NCBI GenBank assembly: GCA_965656195.1
Contig: CBFHJL010000001.1
Coordinates: 71,616 to 135,615 of the forward strand
Reading direction: 5' to 3'
DNA from: Brumimicrobium sp965656195
GTDB lineage: Bacteria > Bacteroidota > Bacteroidia > Flavobacteriales_D > Crocinitomicaceae
Length of the DNA stretch: 64,000 nucleotides
Part shown: one piece after another, positions 8,824-15,173 of the stretch
How positions within the stretch are numbered: position 1 is the first letter of the stretch
Layout: the number at the start of each line of letters is the position of its first letter
Program-made: the position numbers and the translations under genes
Notes under the pieces: generated by a model
The model's database searches: none
Told to the model about the DNA's origin: nothing
What the model saw: only the letters and a program-made list of their open reading frames with translations

Positions 8824-8897
8824 TGGCGTGAGGGAGATTTGAACTCCCGACCTCAGGGTTATGAATCCTGCGCTCTAACCAACTGAGCTACCACGCC
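8824..8897 (-). tRNA. tRNA with CAT anticodon, probably tRNA-Met
   Basis: The minus strand folds into a standard cloverleaf: acceptor GGCGTGG paired with TCACGCC, D-arm GCTC...GAGC, anticodon loop TTCATAA giving CAT, T-stem GGGAG/CTCCC around TTCAAAT, and discriminator A. The top anticodon-stem pair looks like an A-C mismatch. The CCA end is not encoded. CAT can serve elongator Met, initiator Met or lysidine-modified Ile. The G1-C72 end pair argues against an initiator; Met versus Ile2 is not fully settled. Six T follow directly on the transcribed strand. A promoter lies upstream at 8939-8968. Confidence 0.93.
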
Positions 8898-8914
8898 ATT
8901 TTAAGATTGTAAAT

Positions 8915-8934
8915 CTCGAAAGTTGGCTTTCGAG
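8915..8934 (-). other. Hairpin in the tRNA leader
   Basis: CTCGAAAG and CTTTCGAG form a perfect 8-base-pair stem with a 4-base loop between the tRNA promoter and the tRNA 5' end. No T run follows, so it does not look like a terminator. It probably forms at the 5' end of the precursor tRNA. Confidence 0.5.
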
Positions 8935-8938
8935 GGTG

Positions 8939-8968
8939 CAAATATAATAGCTTTTTTTAAACTACAAA
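8939..8968 (-). promoter_or_regulatory. tRNA promoter (TTTG-N18-TATATTTG)
   Basis: On the minus strand TTTG (8968-8965) and TATATTTG (8946-8939) are separated by 18 bases, an exact match to the Bacteroidota -33/-7 consensus. It lies just past the stop codon of the methyltransferase gene and drives the tRNA. Confidence 0.65.
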
Positions 8969-8970
8969 CG

Positions 8971-9720
8971 TTAAGAACGATCTTCCTCAAACAAAATTTT
9001 TGTGTGGTGTTTCAACGTTCTCAAAAATAGCGTAATAAATAATGCTACTCCAAGAATTATTGCATAGTCCCATTTAAAAATAAAAGTTCCATTATAGAAT
9101 GTGTCTCTTATAATCATAACAAAAAGAAACCCAATAATAGTTGCCGTTATTCCAGAGTACTCACGTCTTAAAATAGTTTTCATTGAAAATGGGATAGGAG
9201 AGGAGATATAGTTTTTAAAAGAAGGCCAAAACGCAGGAACTTTCTTACTCCAGTCTAAATAGTCCTCTCCAAATTTTCGCTCAAGAAATCTTTCTTCGGC
9301 AAACATTATTCTTTCGTAGTACAACCAGAAAGCTAAAGATACAGTAATGAAATACCAGATATTTCCCGTGAATACAACTATACCAATCCACATGAAATAA
9401 TTACCTACGTAGAGTGGGTGGCGCATTGTTGAATAAATTCCCTTCGTATTGAGAGCATCTGCAATTTGTTCATGAGTGTTTCTACCAGAAGTGTTTTTAC
9501 TAGAAGTTCCAATTGCAATTGCCCGTATAACTTGTCCTAATACAGAAAGTGCAATAGAGAAGCCGAGTAAAATCCAATAATATAGTTCATTATCACGAAA
9601 ACAACTGAAGTCTGTAAATAAAATTACAGGTACCGCTACAACGAACAGTATTACAGGAATTTGCCCTCTGTATTTAAAGAGCGTGTTACCTGATTTTTCA
9701 AAGGAATGTATGAGTGCCAT
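8971..9720 (-). CDS. Membrane methyltransferase, isoprenylcysteine/phospholipid methyltransferase-like
   Basis: The 249-residue protein has about six hydrophobic helices. Its central signature STMRHPLYVGNYFMWIG, followed by EERFLERKFGEDYLDWSKK and a Pro-rich PAFWP, is typical of the ICMT/PEMT group of integral-membrane SAM-dependent methyltransferases. The bacterial substrate (lipid or small molecule) is unknown. I prefer the ATG at 9720; a TTG at 9744 would add eight poorly supported residues. It is divergent from the START-like gene across a short gap holding the palindrome ATCTTCGCGAAGAT (9752-9765). Confidence 0.82.
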   Translation of the reverse strand: MALIHSFEKSGNTLFKYRGQIPVILFVVAVPVILFTDFSCFRDNELYYWILLGFSIALSVLGQVIRAIAIGTSSKNTSGRNTHEQIADALNTKGIYSTMRHPLYVGNYFMWIGIVVFTGNIWYFITVSLAFWLYYERIMFAEERFLERKFGEDYLDWSKKVPAFWPSFKNYISSPIPFSMKTILRREYSGITATIIGFLFVMIIRDTFYNGTFIFKWDYAIILGVALFITLFLRTLKHHTKILFEEDRS

Positions 9721-9751
9721 CGAAAAGTTTTTAGTATATTGCAAATCTTAA

Positions 9752-9765
9752 ATCTTCGCGAAGAT
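9752..9765. promoter_or_regulatory. Perfect 14-base palindrome between divergent genes
   Basis: ATCTTCGCGAAGAT is fully self-complementary and lies in the 66-base gap between the methyltransferase and START-like genes. It could be an operator serving both, but a palindrome of this length can occur by chance. Confidence 0.3.
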
Positions 9766-9786
9766 AGAAATAAATAACAATACCAC

Positions 9787-10176
9787 ATGTCTGAAAAAAT
9801 TAAGTTTGAGCAGGAGTATCTTATTAAAACATCACCGAAAGTCCTAAATTCGATGATGATGACACCTAGCGGTTTAAGTGAATGGTTTTCAGATGACGTG
9901 AATATTAAGGATGATATTTATACATTTTATTGGGATGGTAGCGAGGAGAAGGCCCGTTTATTAGGTAAAAAGGCTAATGAGTATATCAAGCTAAGATGGC
10001 TGGAAGATGAAGAAGAAGGTTTGGATACTTATCTCGAGATTCGTTTTAAAGTAGATCCAATGACAAAGGCAGTCGTGGTAAATCTGACTAGCTTTGCAGA
10101 GGAGGATGAATTAGAGGAAAGTCAATTGTACTGGGAAAGCACAATCAGTGAGCTTAAACGCGTAATCGGGGCTTAA
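9787..10176 (+). CDS. START-like/AHSA1-type domain protein
   Basis: This 129-residue cytoplasmic protein begins MSEKIKFEQEYLIKTSPKVL and contains LSEWFSDDV and a final helix (YWESTISELKRVIG), the pattern of the small Bacteroidota START-like (SRPBCC fold) family. Such proteins have a helix-grip cavity that may bind a hydrophobic ligand. No specific role is established. It is strongly acidic. The gene stands alone between a divergent methyltransferase and a downstream transporter with its own promoter. Confidence 0.8.
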   Translation: MSEKIKFEQEYLIKTSPKVLNSMMMTPSGLSEWFSDDVNIKDDIYTFYWDGSEEKARLLGKKANEYIKLRWLEDEEEGLDTYLEIRFKVDPMTKAVVVNLTSFAEEDELEESQLYWESTISELKRVIGA

Positions 10177-10245
10177 TCACTGCTTATAAACAATTTCTTA
10201 TTGATTTTTCGTTATCCTTGGCTGATCAGGTGTTAAGGATTAGCG

Positions 10246-10253
10246 TATTTTTG
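10246..10253 (+). promoter_or_regulatory. Promoter -7 element of the sodium:solute symporter gene
   Basis: TATTTTTG matches TAnnTTTG and lies 17 bases before the ATG. An upstream TTG at 10218-10220 is 25 bases away, somewhat far, so the -33 part is weak. Confidence 0.45.
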
Positions 10254-10270
10254 GATAAACTTTCATATTT

Positions 10271-11881
10271 ATGAGCGGTGTATTCATTCTCGTTGTAATA
10301 ATCGGTTACTTTTTAGTTCTTTTTGGTATATCTCGAATAACTTCTAGAGGGGCTAAGAATGACACCTTCTTTACCGGTGATCGATCTTCGAAGTGGTATC
10401 TAGTGAGCTTTGGAATGATAGGTGCTTCTTTATCGGGGGTTACATTCTTATCTGTACCTGGTTGGGTAGGGAATGAGGCTAACCAGTTTAGTTATATGCA
10501 GGCAGTGCTTGGTTATATGATAGGTTATCTCATTGTTGCTTATGTGCTATTACCCATTTATTACAGAATGAATCTTATTTCTATATATGAGTATCTGAAT
10601 GATCGATTTGGTTTTTGGAGTTACAAAACAGGCGCATCATTCTTTCTTATTTCCCGTGTAATTGGAGCTTCAGTTCGTTTGTTGTTAGTGGCTAATGTTC
10701 TTCAGGCCATATTGTTCGAAGATTTGGGGATTCGGTTTGAATTCACGGTAGTTATTTCAATATTACTGATTTGGATTTATACAAATCGAGGAGGAATTAA
10801 AACAATTGTATGGACAGATACGCTACAAACAGCTTTTATGCTAATCGCTNNNNNNNNNNNNNNNNNNNNNNNNNNNNNNNNNNNNNNNNNNNNNNNNNNN
10901 NNNNNNNNNNNNNNNNNNNNNNNNNNNNNNNNNNNNNNNNNNNNNNCGGTGTGCCTCACAGTTTGGTTTGTTTTTCAAGGTTTAGATTTAAATGAAGGAA
11001 AAGGTATAGTTCAAACGGTTAGCTCAAGCGGTTATGCTAGAATCTTCTTTTTTGATGATTTAAATAGTTCAAATCACTTTCTGAAGCATTTTCTTGGAGG
11101 AATCTTTATAACTATTGGGATGACCGGATTGGATCAGGATATGATGCAAAAGAATTTAACGTGTAAGAGTGTAGGCGATGCAAAAAAGAATATGGTTTCT
11201 CTAGGTGTTGTGCTAATCTTCGTTAATTTACTTTTCCTCGGGCTTGGGGCGTTACTCTATATGTATGCCCAGCAACAAGGTATCGAATTTTCTAGTTCCG
11301 ACTTGCTCTTTTCGTCGGTGGCTTTAAGTGATTACGCTGGTCCAGCGGTCGGAGTATTCTTTCTTCTTGGTTTGATTGCTGCCGCATATTCAAGCGCAGA
11401 CTCGGCATTAACATCTTTGACAACGTCTTTTTCTATAGATTTTTTAAATGTCAAGAATAAGGGTGATCGAAATGAGAAAATTAGAAAAAGAGTCCATATC
11501 ATAATGTCTGCTGTGCTGATTTTAGTGGTGTTGCTCTTAAAGAGAACAACTGATGATAGTGCGATTGTTTTGCTTATGAAATTTGCCGGGTTTACTTATG
11601 GACCTTTAATAGGAGTTTTCTTTTTTGGGATAATCACGCGAAGAAAAGTAAGAGATCTATTTGTTCCGATTATCAGTATCGCTGCAATTACAATATCTTT
11701 TTTCTTGTGGTACTATTCGGCGGGTGCGCCGGGAGGGTCTCCTGAGGATGGTTTATTTGGAGGTTATCATTTTGGATTTGAGCTGATTATTTTAAACGCA
11801 TTATTAACGTTTATACTAATGTTTATAGCTTCTTTGATGAAGGCGGGAAAAGTTCAAGACGTAAATGTACAAAGAGGTTGA
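10271..11881 (+). CDS. Sodium:solute symporter family protein (contains an assembly gap)
   Basis: A 536-codon frame encodes a multi-pass inner-membrane transporter of the sodium:solute symporter (SSS) family, with about 12-13 helices. Visible family features are the N-terminal FFTGDRSSKWYLVSFGMIGASLSGVTFLSVPGW pattern (in part), GGIKTIVWTDTLQT before the gap, and GLIAAAYSSADSALTSLTTSF. Bases 10850-10946 are N, hiding about 32 residues of a membrane segment. The frame is the same on both sides, so the gap size is probably right modulo three. The substrate cannot be inferred; sugars, proline and sialic acid carriers all belong to this family. Confidence 0.88.
   Translation: MSGVFILVVIIGYFLVLFGISRITSRGAKNDTFFTGDRSSKWYLVSFGMIGASLSGVTFLSVPGWVGNEANQFSYMQAVLGYMIGYLIVAYVLLPIYYRMNLISIYEYLNDRFGFWSYKTGASFFLISRVIGASVRLLLVANVLQAILFEDLGIRFEFTVVISILLIWIYTNRGGIKTIVWTDTLQTAFMLIAXXXXXXXXXXXXXXXXXXXXXXXXXXXXXXXXXVCLTVWFVFQGLDLNEGKGIVQTVSSSGYARIFFFDDLNSSNHFLKHFLGGIFITIGMTGLDQDMMQKNLTCKSVGDAKKNMVSLGVVLIFVNLLFLGLGALLYMYAQQQGIEFSSSDLLFSSVALSDYAGPAVGVFFLLGLIAAAYSSADSALTSLTTSFSIDFLNVKNKGDRNEKIRKRVHIIMSAVLILVVLLLKRTTDDSAIVLLMKFAGFTYGPLIGVFFFGIITRRKVRDLFVPIISIAAITISFFLWYYSAGAPGGSPEDGLFGGYHFGFELIILNALLTFILMFIASLMKAGKVQDVNVQRG
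10850..10946. other. Assembly gap (97 N)
   Basis: A run of 97 undetermined bases lies inside the sodium:solute symporter gene. It marks a scaffold join or masked sequence, and nothing can be said about its content. Confidence 0.99.
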
Positions 11882-11917
11882 TTTATTTTTAATCACTTTG
11901 CGACTCTATTTTCATCG

Positions 11918-11965
11918 GTCATAATGACGGATTTAACGTTTTAATAATGACATATTGTCATTATT
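11918..11965. promoter_or_regulatory. Two phased palindromes upstream of hsp20 (candidate heat-shock operator)
   Basis: GTCATAATGAC (11918-11928, 5-base arms) and AATAATGACA-TAT-TGTCATTATT (11943-11965, 10-base arms) share the half-site ATGAC/GTCAT. Their centres are 31 bases apart, close to three helical turns, so a dimeric regulator could bind both on the same face. They lie about 100-140 bases before the hsp20 start. The regulator is unknown. This is not a CIRCE (HrcA) element. Confidence 0.5.
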
Positions 11966-12061
11966 TGTACCTGTTTTATTCTCTCGGGCCGACATTTCTT
12001 CTGTTTTATTTAAACGGTATTTCTTTTGATTAAAGAATATCGAACTTAAAAAGTATTTAAA

Positions 12062-12478
12062 ATGGAAATTATCAGAAGAAATAACCAATTATTCCCTTCA
12101 TTTTTTGAGGGTATAGAAAAAGATTTATTCAGTGAAAATAGAAATGGATTTTCTAAGATAGCAGTGAATATTAGAGAGGACGAAGAGCAATTTTATATTG
12201 AGTTAGCAGTTCCTGGAATTGAGAAAGACGATGTTCACATTGAAATCGATGGAACAAAAATGATCGTTAAGGCGGAAGTTTCAGATGAAGTAGAGGAGAG
12301 CAATACTAAATTCAGTAAGAAAGAATTCTCTTATGGATCTTTTAGTAAAAGCTTTACTTTACCGAAAGAGGTGGATGTTGAAAAGATAGAAGCCAACTAC
12401 AAAAAAGGTATTTTGAGTATCAATATTCCAAAACCGGAAAGTAAGAAAAAGGTAGTTCGAAAAATAGAGCTGAAATAA
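12062..12478 (+). CDS. Small heat-shock protein, Hsp20/alpha-crystallin family
   Basis: This 138-residue cytoplasmic chaperone holds aggregation-prone proteins in a refoldable state. The alpha-crystallin domain spans about residues 32-132, from VNIREDEEQFYIELAVPGI to the conserved NYKKGILSINIPK motif, followed by a short basic tail (KKKVVRKIELK). The N-terminal arm is short and Phe-rich. The gene is monocistronic, flanked upstream by paired palindromes and downstream by a bidirectional terminator, a layout that fits independent heat-shock control. Confidence 0.95.
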   Translation: MEIIRRNNQLFPSFFEGIEKDLFSENRNGFSKIAVNIREDEEQFYIELAVPGIEKDDVHIEIDGTKMIVKAEVSDEVEESNTKFSKKEFSYGSFSKSFTLPKEVDVEKIEANYKKGILSINIPKPESKKKVVRKIELK

Positions 12479-12494
12479 TATCAATTGATATCAA

Positions 12495-12530
12495 ACAAGA
12501 AAAGGCCCGTTTATACTGGCCTTTTCTTGT
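12495..12530. terminator. Bidirectional terminator between hsp20 and the aldolase gene
   Basis: ACAAGAAAAGGCC and GGCCTTTTCTTGT form a 13-base-pair stem around a 10-base loop. A- and T-rich flanks on each side let it work for both converging genes. Confidence 0.8.
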
Positions 12531-12541
12531 TTAAATTAGAT

Positions 12542-13198
12542 TTACTTGTTTCCTTTTTCATAGTCAGCCAAGAATTGAGCTAAGCCCTTATCCGTTAAAG
12601 GATGTTGAGTCAATTGCATGATTGCTTTCAATGGTCCGGTCATAACATCAGCACCAATCTCTGCGCACTCGATAATATGCATAGGGTGTCTTACTGATGC
12701 AGCTAAAATTTCGGTATCAAAACCGTAGTTATCAAATATTCTTCTTATTTGAGCGATCAATGCTATTCCATCCGCCGAAATATCATCAAGTCTTCCAACA
12801 AAAGGAGAAACGTATGAAGCGCCAGCCTTAGCCGCCAATAGAGCTTGTCCCGCTGAAAATATAAGTGTACAGTTTGTTCTGATTCCGTTATCTGAAAAAT
12901 ATCGAATCGCTTTAATGCCTTCTGGAGTCATAGGGACTTTTACTACAATATTGTGATGTAAGTCTGCTAATCTCTCTCCTTCAGCAATCATACCCTTATA
13001 ATCCGTGGCAATGACTTCAGCACTAACAGGACCATTCACGATATGGCAGATGTCTTTATAATGTTTTTTCACATTCTCTTCACCTGTAATGTTCTCTTTT
13101 GCCATGAGAGATGGGTTGGTTGTAACTCCATCGAGAATTCCAAGGTCGTTAGCTTCTTGAATCTGATTTAAGTTTGCTGTATCGATAAAAAATTTCAT
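12542..13198 (-). CDS. Transaldolase / fructose-6-phosphate aldolase family protein
   Basis: The 218-residue TIM-barrel protein belongs to the short TalC/FSA subfamily. It starts MKFFIDTANL, has VTTNPSL at 25-31, and the Schiff-base lysine is Lys87 in VVKVPMT; NCTLIFSAGQA follows. Short members act either as transaldolase (pentose phosphate pathway) or as fructose-6-phosphate aldolase. Bacteroidota members are usually annotated as transaldolase, and sequence alone does not decide here. It converges on hsp20 across a shared terminator, and its ATG is 47 bases downstream of the kinase gene stop. Confidence 0.92.
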   Translation of the reverse strand: MKFFIDTANLNQIQEANDLGILDGVTTNPSLMAKENITGEENVKKHYKDICHIVNGPVSAEVIATDYKGMIAEGERLADLHHNIVVKVPMTPEGIKAIRYFSDNGIRTNCTLIFSAGQALLAAKAGASYVSPFVGRLDDISADGIALIAQIRRIFDNYGFDTEILAASVRHPMHIIECAEIGADVMTGPLKAIMQLTQHPLTDKGLAQFLADYEKGNK

Positions 13199-13245
13199 AC
13201 CTAGTCTTTCAATTATATAATGTAAAATAGAAAATGAATATACAA

Positions 13246-14631
13246 TTATTCTTTGATTGTAGATGTGTTAATCTGCGAACGTGGTGCTATTAATGTCAAC
13301 TTGGTGCCTTTACCTATTTCTGATTCAATTGAATGAGACATATTGTATAGCTCTGACCTTTTTGTTATGTTTCCTAACCCCATACCTCTTTTTGATACAT
13401 TATTTGTGTCAAAACCATTACCGTTATCTTCAATGACTATAACTACATTATCATCTGTAATTGTAACTGTCGAATGTATTTTTGATGCCTCTGAATGCTT
13501 GATAGAATTATTTAAGGCCTCTTGTATTATTCTGAAAGCATTATGGGTTATCTCCGGATTGAAAAGATTGCTTTTTACGTTGTGTTCATTGTGTATTTTG
13601 AGTTCTACATCTACTTTACTAACCTTTCTAAAGCGCTCGAAGAGTACTTTTAATCCAACTAAAAAACCTTCGTCAAGAAGAGGAGGAGCAACGCTATAGG
13701 TGATTCTTCGCATCTTCATTAAAGTGGAGTCAACAATTTCATTGATCATCTTTAACTCGTCCTTATTTGAAGAAGACTTTTCTATTTGCTCCGCATATAG
13801 CTTGATCAGAACAAGTTCTTGTGCTAACCCATCATGAAGTTCCATAGCGAAATTTTGACGTTCATCATCTTGGATTTCATTGATGATATCCATTCTATCT
13901 CGTTCAAATTTTATTTTTTCTGTTAAATCTTCGACTTGGACTAATTGAGTTTCACTATTTTCAGATTCAATATTCTGTTTGACAATATTTGTAAAAATTT
14001 TTTTACCATCTTTTCTTTGAGCTACGTGATATTTTTTTCCGTTTAGTATGTTCTCAGAAAGAAAAACATCATCATAATTCATGTGTTTAAATTCTTTGTA
14101 GGAATAACCTAGCATTTTGGTCGCAGCAGAATTACTCTGAATAAATTTATCCTCAGACGTTTTAATAATGAATAGCGCAAGGGGAGAGTTCTGAAATAGT
14201 TCAATATATTTTTGGTTTGAAACTCTTAATAATTCTTCGTTCTTCTTTCTTTCAATACTATACAGAATAGCTTTTTCCAATAGCTTCCCATCATACTCTC
14301 CTTTTAAAATGAAATCTTGAGCTCCTGAGCGAACTGTTTCTAGAGCAACTTGTTCATTTTGTAAACCAGAAAGAATAATTATACTCAGATTAGTTTGAAG
14401 CTTATTGATTATCTTGAAAGTATCAACCCCTGAAGAGTCTGGAAGAAATAGATCTAAAAAAACGAGATCAATCTCCTCCTCATTAATTACTTTTTTAGCT
14501 TCTTCAATATTGGAAGCTTCAAAAATAGTGAGTCGTAAATTGGTGTCATCTTCAATTATTTCTCTCAAATACAGAAGATCTGCAGGGTTGTCATCAACTA
14601 GTAGTATATTGATGTGAGTGTATTGGCTCAT
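13246..14631 (-). CDS. Receiver-PAS-histidine kinase (NarL-type HisKA_3 kinase)
   Basis: From the ATG at 14631 the product has 461 residues: an N-terminal receiver domain (1-125, acidic pair DD at 13-14, phosphoacceptor Asp60 in LVFLDLFLP), a PAS domain (about 145-255), a HisKA_3 dimerisation domain with MELHDGLAQE (His near 264) and a HATPase_c domain (EDNGNGFD, RGMGLGNI). No transmembrane segment is visible, so it is cytoplasmic. Receiver-first order suggests that its kinase activity is controlled by phosphorylation from another kinase, plausibly the 938-residue kinase upstream. An earlier start at 14706 would overlap the preceding gene; the ATG at 14631 leaves a 4-base gap. Confidence 0.88.
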   Translation of the reverse strand: MSQYTHINILLVDDNPADLLYLREIIEDDTNLRLTIFEASNIEEAKKVINEEEIDLVFLDLFLPDSSGVDTFKIINKLQTNLSIIILSGLQNEQVALETVRSGAQDFILKGEYDGKLLEKAILYSIERKKNEELLRVSNQKYIELFQNSPLALFIIKTSEDKFIQSNSAATKMLGYSYKEFKHMNYDDVFLSENILNGKKYHVAQRKDGKKIFTNIVKQNIESENSETQLVQVEDLTEKIKFERDRMDIINEIQDDERQNFAMELHDGLAQELVLIKLYAEQIEKSSSNKDELKMINEIVDSTLMKMRRITYSVAPPLLDEGFLVGLKVLFERFRKVSKVDVELKIHNEHNVKSNLFNPEITHNAFRIIQEALNNSIKHSEASKIHSTVTITDDNVVIVIEDNGNGFDTNNVSKRGMGLGNITKRSELYNMSHSIESEIGKGTKLTLIAPRSQINTSTIKE

Positions 14632-14635
14632 CCAC

Positions 14636-15046
14636 TTATGTAGTTTTAGGTAATAACCAAAAGTTATAAATTCCTTCAATAATACCAAAAAAATCGTCAA
14701 GATCATTTGGTTTAGTCAAGAAAGAATTAGCATTATTCTCGTAGGCAGTTTGAATATCTTTCAATCTAGATGAAGTGGAGAACATGACAACCGGAACATT
14801 TTTTGTTAAATTATTACATTTTAATTTTATAAGGATCTCATGACCGCTAATCTTTGGGAGGTTTACGTCAAGAAGAATTAAATCCGGTATACTTAATCCC
14901 TGTGAACATAGGTTTTTAAGATGATTTATTGCTAATTCACCGTCTCTTATGAACTTTAAATCAACATTATTAGATAATTCCGAAAATGCTTCGTCGATCA
15001 ATAATATATCTCCTTCACTATCCTCTACTACTAAAACTTTAAACAT
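14636..15046 (-). CDS. Single-domain response regulator (Rcp1-like)
   Basis: This 136-residue stand-alone receiver has no output domain. The acidic residues are Glu8-Asp9, the phosphoacceptor is Asp60 in LILLDVNLP, and the conserved lysine is in FLTKPND (about 111). The loop between beta-2 and Asp60 resembles the Rcp1 group, which often pairs with PAS/phytochrome-type kinases. It lies between two kinase genes on the same strand, 4 bases before the receiver-kinase start, and probably shuttles phosphate between them. Confidence 0.92.
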   Translation of the reverse strand: MFKVLVVEDSEGDILLIDEAFSELSNNVDLKFIRDGELAINHLKNLCSQGLSIPDLILLDVNLPKISGHEILIKLKCNNLTKNVPVVMFSTSSRLKDIQTAYENNANSFLTKPNDLDDFFGIIEGIYNFWLLPKTT

Positions 15047-15173
15047 ATGATAAACTTAGGCATTAAGAGTTGACTAATAATTAGGTTTAGCCAATGTAGG
15101 GAAATATGCTGTTTAAACAAAGGAGATTACACTGAAATTAAGTAAATATCACGCAGAATACTGGTAATTAGTG

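Noticed and set aside
14632..14706. Longer start for the receiver-PAS kinase
   Set aside because: It would overlap the preceding receiver gene by about 70 bases and adds a non-homologous segment before the normal start of a receiver domain.
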